Assembly: GCA_964534705.1 (NCBI GenBank)
Contig: CAZHPY010000001.1
Location: 1-64,000 of the forward strand
Direction of reading: 5' to 3'
Origin: CAZHPY01 sp964534705
GTDB lineage: Bacteria > Omnitrophota > Gorgyraeia > 2-01-FULL-45-10
DNA: 64,000 nucleotides
Shown here: positions 8,189 to 16,679 of the stretch, in pieces
Layout of the letters: every line of letters starts with the position of its first letter
How positions within the stretch are numbered: the first letter of the stretch is position 1
Program-made: the position numbers and the translations under genes
Notes under the pieces: model-generated
The model's database searches: none
The model's input: the letters and a program-made list of their open reading frames with translations, nothing else
What the model was told of the DNA's origin: nothing

Positions 8189-9316
8189 TCAATTACAATA
8201 TTTTTCGTAAAGCACCGGGGTAACGAGATCCCAGTCAACCGCTGTCTTAACAAGGCCCTTGAACGACTGAAGAAAAGAATCGCTCGTCTTATAATCACGG
8301 TAACTTTTCACGGGTAAGGCCAGGATCCGGTCAAATTCCTGTGCAGTCAGTTCCAATTTTCGGATGCAATATTCGACAAGATCATCTGGTATGCTAGGCG
8401 ACTGTGACAATATGCATTGCGCCCGGGCTCGAGATATCAATCCTGAACGAACGGGACCCGAAAGATATACCTTCCTCTTGTCGATCCCGAACTTGCGAGG
8501 AAGCAACCAACCAAAAACAAATTTTGAATAGATGCTCTCATAATGGTTCCCCCCATACGGCCGCCATCCGAACTTACTGGTTAATTCCTGCCCGGCTTTT
8601 TCCTTATCATAATCCAGATAATTCAGCAATGGCACCTGCCGTATACCTTTGATAAACATATAGAACAGAATTGTCGGGATCGTCAGGTTTGGGAATGATC
8701 TTAAAGGGGCTGTTCCGAATTCCTTATTGACCGATTGGATATAAAGTCCGTCAAGATATCCCCACTCACGCGGTACAGTTCCTTCTGTAAAGAACGACTG
8801 TCCTCCGATAATATAGCGTATTCCTTCGCGATGGGCGACTCTCATAAGGGCTCCGTGGATACCAACATCGGTCGGAGTCTCAATACAGGGAACAGACGCC
8901 TTTAAGAATGCGACTTGAAGGCTTCGAAACTCCTGCCAATCCATAACATATGTATAAAGGCTTACATCCAGTTTAGCCGTCATATTTTTAATATTAGTAA
9001 CCGCTTCGTCGGTATCCCATCCATTGTCGAAATGTACCGCCAGCGGCCTGAGACCCATATTTTTAGCCATATACAGAGCGTAGGAACTGTCCACGCCGCC
9101 ACTAACTCCGACGATACAATCGTATTCCAGCCTACGTCCTGTCTTCTTAATATTTAGGACAAGCTCATCCACGGCATTGGGTTTACGTATTTTTTGCTGA
9201 TAATAAGAAACCAACATATCGTGACTATGACAATAATTACAGATACCTTCCGCATCAAACCGGATAGAGCGCAATGTCGTATCCAACAAACATCGTTTGC
9301 ATACTTTTACACTCAT
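8189..9316 (-). CDS. wbpG: N-acetyl sugar amidotransferase (WbpG family), set 1
   Basis: A 375 aa PP-loop ATP-pyrophosphatase that activates a sugar N-acetyl group and replaces its oxygen with ammonia, giving an acetamidino group. It has four N-terminal cysteines in two CxxC pairs (Cys6/9 and Cys26/29, a zinc-ribbon pattern) and the PP-loop SGGVDSS at 72-78. Ammonia should come from the HisH/HisF pair 1.5 kb downstream. WbpB-like and WbpD-like genes upstream point to a 2,3-diamino-uronic acid as substrate, as in Pseudomonas O5, where WbpG makes ManNAc3NAmA. It overlaps the GT2 gene upstream by 4 bp. Confidence 0.87.
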   Translation of the reverse strand: MSVKVCKRCLLDTTLRSIRFDAEGICNYCHSHDMLVSYYQQKIRKPNAVDELVLNIKKTGRRLEYDCIVGVSGGVDSSYALYMAKNMGLRPLAVHFDNGWDTDEAVTNIKNMTAKLDVSLYTYVMDWQEFRSLQVAFLKASVPCIETPTDVGIHGALMRVAHREGIRYIIGGQSFFTEGTVPREWGYLDGLYIQSVNKEFGTAPLRSFPNLTIPTILFYMFIKGIRQVPLLNYLDYDKEKAGQELTSKFGWRPYGGNHYESIYSKFVFGWLLPRKFGIDKRKVYLSGPVRSGLISRARAQCILSQSPSIPDDLVEYCIRKLELTAQEFDRILALPVKSYRDYKTSDSFLQSFKGLVKTAVDWDLVTPVLYEKYCN

Positions 9317-10275
9317 CGCTCCCCTTCCTGCATATCAAATAACATGGCAAATAAGAAAAATTGTAACCCACTTATCAGCATCAACGCATCCAAAACCGCC
9401 CGGGTGGCTGTTACGCCATAACCACCGAATAAAATACGATCGGCAACCAGATAAGCTCCGTAGCCAAAACCCGCAAGCAACAACACAAAAGCCAAATAAT
9501 AGAAAAAAGCCAAGGGATGAAAATCCAGAAAAAGATATTTAAAATTCAATCTCCACCAAAAACCGCGCCACAGCATAGGCGAAACCCTTAAAGCATAATT
9601 AAACCCTTTGATCTGGGACTGGCGCGCTCCTTTTAAATAGATGGCGGTTCGGGAGATATCTTTCACCTTGAATGAATAGGCATTAAGGCGTATTAGAAAA
9701 TCCATCGGATATCCATAGCCGGACCAGGCTTTTGACCAATCGATCCCATCGATAGCTTTTTTACTTATCGCCGTATAGCCGTCAACGACATCCATGACCT
9801 TATAATATCCTGAGGCGATCTTTGTTAACGCTGTAATGATCCAATTGCCGACCAAGCGAAGCCGCGGCATCTTTCCCAGCGTATCTTCCAGTTTGCTTAA
9901 CATAAAACGATTGCCTTTGGTATAATCAACCTCGCCATTAATTATAGGATCCAGAAAATGCGTGACTTCATCAAGCGGCATTTGGTAATCCGCACCAACG
10001 ACCAATGCGATATCATAGCCTTCCCGGGACGACTTTAAATATCCAGTAATGATCGCTCCTCCCGGCCCCTTATTACGGTCATGTTTGATCAGCTGTATAC
10101 GAGGATCGAGGGCTGCGCATTCCAGGATCACGACATTTTGATTATCCGTACTCTTATCATCAACTACATAGATGACATCGATAAGAGTCGGTATATTATT
10201 TTCAAGGGTCAACCGTATCAGCTTCTCTTCATTATAAGCCGGGATCACAAGCGCAATTTTCTTATTTTTGTACAT
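9313..10275 (-). CDS. GT2 glycosyltransferase with C-terminal membrane helices
   Basis: A 320 aa family-2 glycosyltransferase. The GT-A fold starts with IALVIPAYNEE, has the VVDDKSTD donor-site acidic residues (about 36-43) and GADYQMPLDE in the place of the metal-binding motif. Two hydrophobic helices at about 255-310 anchor it in the inner membrane. The form resembles enzymes that transfer a sugar to polyprenyl phosphate (DPM/PglC-neighbour type GT2). A strong GGAGGGG site lies just before the ATG. It overlaps the PP-loop amidotransferase by 4 bp. Donor and acceptor unknown. Confidence 0.85.
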   Translation of the reverse strand: MYKNKKIALVIPAYNEEKLIRLTLENNIPTLIDVIYVVDDKSTDNQNVVILECAALDPRIQLIKHDRNKGPGGAIITGYLKSSREGYDIALVVGADYQMPLDEVTHFLDPIINGEVDYTKGNRFMLSKLEDTLGKMPRLRLVGNWIITALTKIASGYYKVMDVVDGYTAISKKAIDGIDWSKAWSGYGYPMDFLIRLNAYSFKVKDISRTAIYLKGARQSQIKGFNYALRVSPMLWRGFWWRLNFKYLFLDFHPLAFFYYLAFVLLLAGFGYGAYLVADRILFGGYGVTATRAVLDALMLISGLQFFLFAMLFDMQEGER

Positions 10276-10333
10276 GTCCCCTCCGTCACTTCATGGAAAA
10301 TTTTTAACGGTCCCGAAAATGCAGCCGATCATA

Positions 10334-10924
10334 TCAGTAATGAATCTTCCTTAGCTTTCTTGCCGGATTGCCTGCACAAACTGTATGCGACGGAATATCG
10401 CGAGAAACCACAGACCCTCCTCCGACAAGAGCGTTTTCCCCCACAATAACACCAGGCAGCACCGTAACGTTTGCACCAATCTTTGCTTTCGGACCGATGG
10501 TCGGACCTTTCAAGGCTCCTTTAACACCGGGAGCGCATGGGAACTTGGCGTTCGTCAGGACCGCTTGCGGCCCTAGCCAGCAGCCTTTTTTAAGTATCGA
10601 ATATTCGGGAATGAACGCCTGCGAATGTATCCTTACATCGTCCTCAATACAAATATGGTGTTCAATAGCGCTAGACGTACCTATCGAAACATTGTTACCT
10701 ATAGTATTGTTCTCACGAATATTAACATGATGCCCAGTCTTGAAATTTACACCGATACTATTACCGGCGTAAATCACGGTGTGAGAGCGTATATGCGCGT
10801 TGTCGCCGATAACAGTCGGCCGACGACAGTTTTTTATGGGATAACCAATAATACAGTAATCTTCTATAACGGCATTCTTCCCTAACCGGACGCCGGGATG
10901 GATACGGGCAGTTTTAGCTATCAT
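10334..10924 (-). CDS. WbpD/WlbB-like sugar N-acetyltransferase
   Basis: A 196 aa left-handed beta-helix acyltransferase with hexapeptide repeats through nearly all of its length, from IHPGVRLGKNAVIEDYC to GENALVGGGSVVSRDIPS. The pattern fits WbpD/WlbB, which acetylates the 3-amino group of UDP-GlcNAc(3N)A. It overlaps the Gfo/Idh/MocA (WbpB-like) gene by 4 bp, the natural partner in that pathway. Length and motif order match family members of about 190 aa. The product would be the substrate of the PP-loop amidotransferase two genes downstream. The substrate call relies on context. Confidence 0.82.
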   Translation of the reverse strand: MIAKTARIHPGVRLGKNAVIEDYCIIGYPIKNCRRPTVIGDNAHIRSHTVIYAGNSIGVNFKTGHHVNIRENNTIGNNVSIGTSSAIEHHICIEDDVRIHSQAFIPEYSILKKGCWLGPQAVLTNAKFPCAPGVKGALKGPTIGPKAKIGANVTVLPGVIVGENALVGGGSVVSRDIPSHTVCAGNPARKLRKIHY

Positions 10925-11991
10925 AGGCCCTCCTTCACAGTATCGCTTATTGGCATGGGCCGCAAATAGACCTCCCCACCCGTTCTTACAGAATCGTATA
11001 TCGCCGAGATTATCTCCAGGCTTTTACGGCCTTCCAGCCCATCGACAAGCGTTTTTTTATTGCTAACGATGCAATCGATAATGTGGTCATACTGGGCTTT
11101 ATGCCCGAATCCGTAGACATCCTTGGGATTTTCATTACTCGTACGTATAATATCAGCGTCCCCTTCGTTCATATCTTCAAAAAGCCATGTCTTCAATTGA
11201 TTAACTGCGAACCCGCCTATCTCGACGGAACCCCGCTCACCGAGAATGGATATCGATCCTTCCAGGTCCCTGGGACGGGTAGCTGTGGTAGCCTCTATCA
11301 CGCCCAAAGCACCGCTACGGAACTTAACCACCGCAATACCGGTATCTTCAGTTTCAATATCCACTAAAGCAGTAATGGTTTTAGCGAAAACTGAATCAAC
11401 ATCCCCCATCATCCACTCTAAAAGATCAATATGATGGCTGGCCTGGTTAGCGAAAACTCCGCCATCCTGTGCCAAGGTTCCCCGCCACGCATCCTGGTCA
11501 TAATAATCCTGCGTCCTGCACCAACGAACCCTTACCGTGCCAAGCACCAATTTCCCGAAGCGCCCTTCATTAATCGCTTCTTTCAGCCGCCGCACCGGAA
11601 GATTGAAACGGTTTTGTTTTACAACAAACAATTTAATATTATTCCGGTCACACGCACTGATCATTGCATCCGCATCGTCCAATTTTAAAGCCATAGGTTT
11701 TTCAATAATAATATGCTTCTTATACTTGACTAAATCGAGGAGATGGCGCGCATGTTGTCCGCTTGGCGTAAGAATAGCAATGACATCGATATCCTTTTCC
11801 TTGTTAAGCATCGTATGGATATCCGTATAACCGGGTATGTCATATTGTTTGGCAAATGCGTCTGCCCGTGAGGCGACCACATCACATACAGCGCTCAAAC
11901 GGGCACCGGCAATCTGCCCTGACCCTAAAAGCCCCGCATGTTTGACAGCGATCCTGCCGCATCCGATTAAAGCAATATTCAGTTTCTTCAT
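10921..11991 (-). CDS. Gfo/Idh/MocA oxidoreductase, WbpB/WlbA-like
   Basis: A 356 aa NAD-dependent sugar oxidoreductase. The N-terminal Rossmann fold reads IALIGCGRIAVKHAG; EKPMAL near 97-102 is the conserved Lys-Pro motif of the family, and ANQASHHIDLLEWM holds the catalytic His region. In the WbpB/WlbA branch the enzyme oxidises C3 of UDP-GlcNAc uronic acid so that an aminotransferase (WbpE type) can add an amine. WbpA-like and DegT genes lie 34-39 kb upstream; WbpD-like is next door. No obvious ribosome binding site precedes the ATG. An AT-rich 107 bp gap lies upstream, the largest gap of the region. Confidence 0.85.
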   Translation of the reverse strand: MKKLNIALIGCGRIAVKHAGLLGSGQIAGARLSAVCDVVASRADAFAKQYDIPGYTDIHTMLNKEKDIDVIAILTPSGQHARHLLDLVKYKKHIIIEKPMALKLDDADAMISACDRNNIKLFVVKQNRFNLPVRRLKEAINEGRFGKLVLGTVRVRWCRTQDYYDQDAWRGTLAQDGGVFANQASHHIDLLEWMMGDVDSVFAKTITALVDIETEDTGIAVVKFRSGALGVIEATTATRPRDLEGSISILGERGSVEIGGFAVNQLKTWLFEDMNEGDADIIRTSNENPKDVYGFGHKAQYDHIIDCIVSNKKTLVDGLEGRKSLEIISAIYDSVRTGGEVYLRPMPISDTVKEGL

Positions 11992-12078
11992 ATTATGTTA
12001 ACACTATTATGATCGATAGTTATACTACATACGATATATATAATTTAACAGTATTCATAGAATATCACGAAAGAGGCC

Positions 12079-12143
12079 CCTTTACAATAAAACTCAGGTC
12101 AGAATTGAAAGTAAAGGAAAGGGGAATCCTTTACAATAAAACT
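12079..12143. repeat. 16-bp direct repeat at the 3' end of the MBOAT gene
   Basis: CCTTTACAATAAAACT occurs at 12079-12094 (past the stop codon) and again at 12128-12143 (inside the last codons of the MBOAT gene). On the coding strand the outer copy would still spell the residues F-I-V-K of the protein's C-terminus. The 49 bp spacing looks like a local duplication or a remnant of a second gene end. Confidence 0.75.
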
Positions 12144-13616
12144 GACCGCTAAAGCAAATAACGCCCCGGCAGCAACTGAAAGACCAAGGCGGATATTTTT
12201 TCCTATATTCACACGCATATAGGGATAGTCGTTAATATTCGGTAAAAACCACGCTATTATAAATGCCAACGTTATCAGGACCAAAAATGATAATGTTCCC
12301 GTAACTGTGCCTTGCCAAAAGCCTTCAAATATTAAAAAATTTCCAAATGTTATGCCAGGCATCATTCTTTCCAGCCCGAAAGGCAAGGAAATCCCGTTCA
12401 GTCCCAACATACCTTTATAAATGTTTAAGGCCGTGGCCGTGCTGTCCGACCTGAATAGCACCCACGCAAAACATACGCTGAGAAAAGTGATTGCCCTGCC
12501 TGCAATTCTACCAACCGGTCCAAAATCATGCACTTGGCCCGCTAACGCTCGCCAACCGTGATTTATCATAAGAAATAAGCCGTGGAGAGCGCCCCACAGT
12601 ACAAAAGTCCAATTCGCGCCGTGCCATAACCCGCCCAATAACATTGTGACCAACAGATTAAGATAGCGCCTAAATGCGCCTAATCTGTTCCCGCCCAATG
12701 GAATATAAAGATAATCTTTTAAAAATGTAGAAAGTGATATATGCCAACGCCGCCAGAAATCAATAATACTAGTGGCTTTATACGGCGAGTTGAAATTGAT
12801 CGGCAGATGGATACCGAAAAAGAATGACAGCCCGATAGCCATATCTGAGTATCCTGAAAAATCAAAATAGATCTGAAAAGAATACGCCAACACACCGAAC
12901 CAGGACATGAATAACATGGGCATGGAACCGGCGCTGGCATCCTTAAACAGTCCGTCGGCATATACTCCTAACGGATCCGCAAGTAATACCTTCTTGCATA
13001 AACCTACGGTAAAAATAACTATGCTGGCTGCGATTCTATCGTAGTCTGGACGATAGATATCCGCTTTTGCAAACTGCGGCATCATCTGCTTATGATGCAG
13101 GATAGGCCCGGCTATCAGGTGAGGAAAATAGCTGACGAATAATAAATAGTGAACAAAATTACGGTCCCCGACCTTACCCTGCCAGCAATCAACTAAGTAA
13201 GCGATCTGTGTGAATGTAAAAAACGAGATACCTAAAGGCAGCACAACTTCTGGCGGCACAATTTGCTGCAGGTTGAATGTATTTAACGCAACGTTGATGT
13301 TGGAGATAAAGAAATTGACGTATTTGAAATAACCAAGCAAGGCAAGATTACCAATGATCGAGAAGTAAAAAATACCATTTCTTACCAACACATTTTTATT
13401 CTCAAGGGGCGTCAACCTCTTGCCAAATAAATAATTTGCGCATATAGAAATTAACAACAACGGTACTGCCTTGATGCTCCAGTAGCCATAAAAGAATAAT
13501 GAAACAAGCGCAAGCCATCCGGCAGCAAAAGTGTGCTTGTATCTGGCGATAAAGAAGAACCCGATAAAGGCTATGGGAAAAAATAAAAAAATGAAAGCGT
13601 ACGAATTGAAAAGCAT
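12099..13616 (-). CDS. MBOAT family O-acyltransferase (AlgI-like)
   Basis: A 505 aa polytopic acyltransferase. It shows the AlgI/DltB signature: FWRRWHISLSTFLKDYLYIP near 288-307, GGNRLG, and MLLGGLWHGANWTFVLWG holding the active-site His. These proteins bring acyl groups across the inner membrane and pass them to a periplasmic partner that acylates the polysaccharide. The next gene downstream in the unit order, at 13626-14450, encodes an SGNH-like protein and is read just before it with a 9 bp gap, a classic pairing. The normal ending SPFLYFQF is present. Confidence 0.92.
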   Translation of the reverse strand: MLFNSYAFIFLFFPIAFIGFFFIARYKHTFAAGWLALVSLFFYGYWSIKAVPLLLISICANYLFGKRLTPLENKNVLVRNGIFYFSIIGNLALLGYFKYVNFFISNINVALNTFNLQQIVPPEVVLPLGISFFTFTQIAYLVDCWQGKVGDRNFVHYLLFVSYFPHLIAGPILHHKQMMPQFAKADIYRPDYDRIAASIVIFTVGLCKKVLLADPLGVYADGLFKDASAGSMPMLFMSWFGVLAYSFQIYFDFSGYSDMAIGLSFFFGIHLPINFNSPYKATSIIDFWRRWHISLSTFLKDYLYIPLGGNRLGAFRRYLNLLVTMLLGGLWHGANWTFVLWGALHGLFLMINHGWRALAGQVHDFGPVGRIAGRAITFLSVCFAWVLFRSDSTATALNIYKGMLGLNGISLPFGLERMMPGITFGNFLIFEGFWQGTVTGTLSFLVLITLAFIIAWFLPNINDYPYMRVNIGKNIRLGLSVAAGALFALAVSFIVKDSPFLYFQF

Positions 13617-13625
13617 TATTTCCTT

Positions 13626-14450
13626 TTATTCATAAGACAACCGCTCAATAAGTTCGACCCACTTCAGGGTATACTTTTTCCGGTCCTCTGGAGCGACATG
13701 GTCGATACTGTCGCCTATGTCTTCTTTCGATATGCCAAATGGGGTTAAAGTACAGATCGTGTTCAGTCCGTGAAACTTCGGCAAGCTAGAAAAATAGCTA
13801 TCAGCAACAAATTTGTACCTGTCAAGGATAGGGCCACAGGCAAGATAAGACTTGACCTTTAGCCTTGCACAGATCGCGCCGATTGCAGAAGCGGCATTGG
13901 AGTTGACATCGCTCATCCTATGTAATATAAGCTTGCTCTTAACATTCGCGTCGATCTTATTACCTTGTTTTATATAATCATTGGTGATATCAACTTTATC
14001 GTTTTTTGAAAAATATGACTTAAGCGCCAAATATAACCTGCGCGCGCTTATCAGCTGAGAAGGCACGATATCCCTGTTCAGGGCCAACTTGATATCATTT
14101 GCATTTATAGATCTGGAAAAACTATCTACGGTCTGAACAACAAAAATCGCTTCGGGGGGCGAGTGCCTTTCAAGATACTTCTCTATAATTATCTGGCTTC
14201 CGATCAATCCATAGCCGCCGGTAAGCGCAAAGTTTACCACTTTTTTTTTGGTCATCAAAGAGGCAAATTCGGCGTCAAGAGAATTACCTAAAGAAGAATC
14301 TCCTACGAAAATAATGTCAGCGGACTCATTAAGCTTATTAAGCTGATGGCTCAAAAGGATATCGTCATTTGTAGGAAGGATAAAATTCCCAACGGCTATG
14401 GCCGCCAAAACCAATAAAGCTGTGAGAAAAAATATACGCAGGTCGATCAT
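13626..14450 (-). CDS. SGNH-like protein, probable acylation partner of MBOAT
   Basis: A 274 aa protein with a single N-terminal hydrophobic segment (about 5-24, a signal anchor) and an SGNH-type domain. Block I is FVGDSSLGNS (Gly50-Asp51-Ser52), NFALTGGYGL follows near 93-102, and a C-terminal DSIDHVAPEDRKKYT carries the likely catalytic His. This matches the DltD/AlgJ/AlgX idea of a periplasmic acyltransferase or esterase working with an MBOAT protein, whose gene follows 9 bp downstream. It overlaps the GT2 gene upstream by 4 bp. Overall sequence is diverged and no named family is certain. Confidence 0.65.
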   Translation of the reverse strand: MIDLRIFFLTALLVLAAIAVGNFILPTNDDILLSHQLNKLNESADIIFVGDSSLGNSLDAEFASLMTKKKVVNFALTGGYGLIGSQIIIEKYLERHSPPEAIFVVQTVDSFSRSINANDIKLALNRDIVPSQLISARRLYLALKSYFSKNDKVDITNDYIKQGNKIDANVKSKLILHRMSDVNSNAASAIGAICARLKVKSYLACGPILDRYKFVADSYFSSLPKFHGLNTICTLTPFGISKEDIGDSIDHVAPEDRKKYTLKWVELIERLSYE

Positions 14451-15217
14451 AGCCTTCCTTGCATGCCTATCAGTTTATCGTGCTTAGCCAGTATGCGTTT
14501 CAGATAATTTATGAGCGTAAAATACTCATTGATCGTACGGAGAATATTGATCTTGCTTGCCCCTTTTTTCCTGCCGTAATCATAAACGAACGGTATCTCT
14601 GCTATATTTTTTGTCAAAAGCGATAATTTAACAAGAAGCTCGGCATTAGCTACGAACCCCTTGGACTGAATCAGCCCAAACGGTCCAAAATATTCTGATG
14701 CTTTCCTGAGTATGGCTGCACGATAAGCCCGAAAAAAGATCGTGTAGTCGCGAACGGTCCCTACCGGAAAAAAGGTCCTCATCATCCGGTTGGCACAATG
14801 ACTGAATATGAGCCTTGGCAACGGAAAATTAACATAGCCGCCGGCCGGAAGATACCGCGAAGCCACAACGATATCCGCTTTTCCACCCACGATAATATCA
14901 GTCATTGGCAGGACCAGCTCCTGTTCGCTGGTCTGGTCGCTTTCCATAATAACCACTGCATCATCGTCCTTTGCCTCTTTCAATGCTTCATGGATACCGG
15001 CTGAAAAAACAGCGCCAACATTCATATTGATGACCGAACCCGTGATCACCAGATCGTCTCTTTGCAGTGTTTTAAGAAGCTCCATCGACCCGTCGGTAGA
15101 TCCGTCGTTAACCACTACAATACGGTACGGCCTGCCCACCATGGCCTTACGAATACCGGCAATAAGGCCTGGCAGATTTTCCTTTTCGTTGTACATCGGT
15201 AAGATAAAATAGACCAT
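14447..15217 (-). CDS. GT2 glycosyltransferase (DPM1/Dpg-like)
   Basis: A 256 aa soluble family-2 glycosyltransferase. It begins YFILPMYNEKENLPGLI, has VVNDGSTDGS near 35-44 and ESDQTSEQE at the metal-site position. The short form without long C-terminal helices resembles dolichyl/polyprenyl-phosphate sugar synthases that make donors for GT-C enzymes. It shares its start with the stop of the upstream membrane protein (1 bp overlap), suggesting the two act together: this enzyme makes the lipid-linked sugar and the membrane protein uses it. That link is inference. Confidence 0.85.
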   Translation of the reverse strand: MVYFILPMYNEKENLPGLIAGIRKAMVGRPYRIVVVNDGSTDGSMELLKTLQRDDLVITGSVINMNVGAVFSAGIHEALKEAKDDDAVVIMESDQTSEQELVLPMTDIIVGGKADIVVASRYLPAGGYVNFPLPRLIFSHCANRMMRTFFPVGTVRDYTIFFRAYRAAILRKASEYFGPFGLIQSKGFVANAELLVKLSLLTKNIAEIPFVYDYGRKKGASKINILRTINEYFTLINYLKRILAKHDKLIGMQGRL

Positions 15218-16656
15218 TATTTTTCCTTTCGATAGATCTGCCAGTTCTTACTGTAAAATACCGCACACCATCCCCGGTTCCGGTCAGGGATGTCACTGCC
15301 AAAACGACGGGAGAAGACATAGAACGCTTCTGCGGGCATGTCTTCAGCCAAAGAAGCTATTTTAAAGTCGCTTACATTCAGACCGTAACTTCTGTTCAAA
15401 TGTGCCGGAATTGCACCGGACGGTTCATCTGCGTTCGAGAAAACCATGCGTTGACGGCTTGCGGCTTGAAAATCAGCGTTGTTCCGAACCCATTCCATTA
15501 GATTCCGTGTATCATAATTATACACGGATTCCCTCGCCAATGCGTACTGGCAAACCAGTATATTCAACAATAAACTTCCGATTATAGCTGACACCTGAAT
15601 TAATATGTTTGCTTTATGCAATTCCCTGGTGAGCAATACCGCGGCTGCAAAAGCAAAAAATATCCCAAGTGGCCCTGCATAATAAGATAATGTATTCCAG
15701 GGAAGTAAAATAAACAAAAATGAACAATACAAAAGGACCCCCAGTAATGCTCCGTAGGCCTCCTTATCGGAATATCGACTTGCAAATACCCTCCATGACA
15801 ACTTTCGGATGCTTAGGGCAAAAAGAAACGTTGCCGCCGCGATCCATGGTATATGATTCAGCAGGTCTTTCTTGATCCAGGATTGAAAATTACCGGATAT
15901 TTTTCCGATATCAAAGAAAGAAAAATGAGCAGTATAACTGCCGCGCAAAAGAGTTTTTACGCTTATACCATAACAAAGCGATATTATAAGAATGACAATG
16001 CTCCACTGCCAGATCCTCCGTCCGATCGAAGGTATAAAACGACCCGCGATCAATCCCGCAAGGCCAAGAGCAACTCCACAAGCAATAAATGGCTCTTTAG
16101 CGCCGAATGCGACTATCAGGAAAAACACCCCCAATATTCCATTGCGCCAACTTATAATATTTGATACTGAAGTAAGCATGCTAAAAAATAAATGCAGGCT
16201 GATCCCGCAAAAAATAAGCCCCAGGATCTCCTGTGATGATAAGAAAAAAAACGCATCGTAAAAATAATGAAACGACAGCGCTATGGCGCCAAATAGGAAG
16301 GATGTCAACGGCTTCTCAGTGGCCCGGTAAGCCAATACCCCCCACACCGCAAGCATCGATACTATCTCGACCCATTTGGCAATATAAAACAATTGAGGAG
16401 CATCCTGAAAGATCGTATAAAGAAAAGCCGAGTGAAGCACAAACGTCGGACGAAAGATACCCCATCGGCACAGACCACAAAAATATCCCCAAAAGCCTGT
16501 CAATGGATGTGCCACGCCGCGTAAGATCGTCGCATCATCCATGAGCCCCCAATACCACTTATGCAAAATAAAACTTAATAGGATCATCGCCAACGGCACC
16601 ACAACAGGGAGTGCCCATAATGCAACCTGTAGAATATCTTTTTTTCTACTTTCCAT
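15217..16656 (-). CDS. Polytopic membrane protein, possible GT-C glycosyltransferase
   Basis: A 479 aa protein with about eleven hydrophobic helices and a hydrophilic C-terminal part (about 395-479). After the first helix the sequence WGLMDDATILRG has an acidic pair at the position where GT-C enzymes bind metal or substrate. I do not recognise a named family. The translational coupling to a DPM1-like GT2 gene (1 bp overlap) supports a role in transferring a polyprenyl-phosphate sugar. It could also be an EPS polymerase-like protein. Confidence 0.5.
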   Translation of the reverse strand: MESRKKDILQVALWALPVVVPLAMILLSFILHKWYWGLMDDATILRGVAHPLTGFWGYFCGLCRWGIFRPTFVLHSAFLYTIFQDAPQLFYIAKWVEIVSMLAVWGVLAYRATEKPLTSFLFGAIALSFHYFYDAFFFLSSQEILGLIFCGISLHLFFSMLTSVSNIISWRNGILGVFFLIVAFGAKEPFIACGVALGLAGLIAGRFIPSIGRRIWQWSIVILIISLCYGISVKTLLRGSYTAHFSFFDIGKISGNFQSWIKKDLLNHIPWIAAATFLFALSIRKLSWRVFASRYSDKEAYGALLGVLLYCSFLFILLPWNTLSYYAGPLGIFFAFAAAVLLTRELHKANILIQVSAIIGSLLLNILVCQYALARESVYNYDTRNLMEWVRNNADFQAASRQRMVFSNADEPSGAIPAHLNRSYGLNVSDFKIASLAEDMPAEAFYVFSRRFGSDIPDRNRGWCAVFYSKNWQIYRKEK

Positions 16657-16679
16657 CGACTGCCTCTACTCTATTGAAC

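Noticed and set aside
12070..12083. Near-palindrome AAAGAGGCCCCTTT after the MBOAT gene
   Set aside because: It has no loop, one mismatch pair and no T-run, so it is not a credible terminator; it may be chance.
11992..12098. Promoter in the 107 bp gap before the WbpB-like gene
   Set aside because: The gap is AT-rich and has several TATA-like strings, but none has a matching -35 at the right distance or a clear ribosome binding site.
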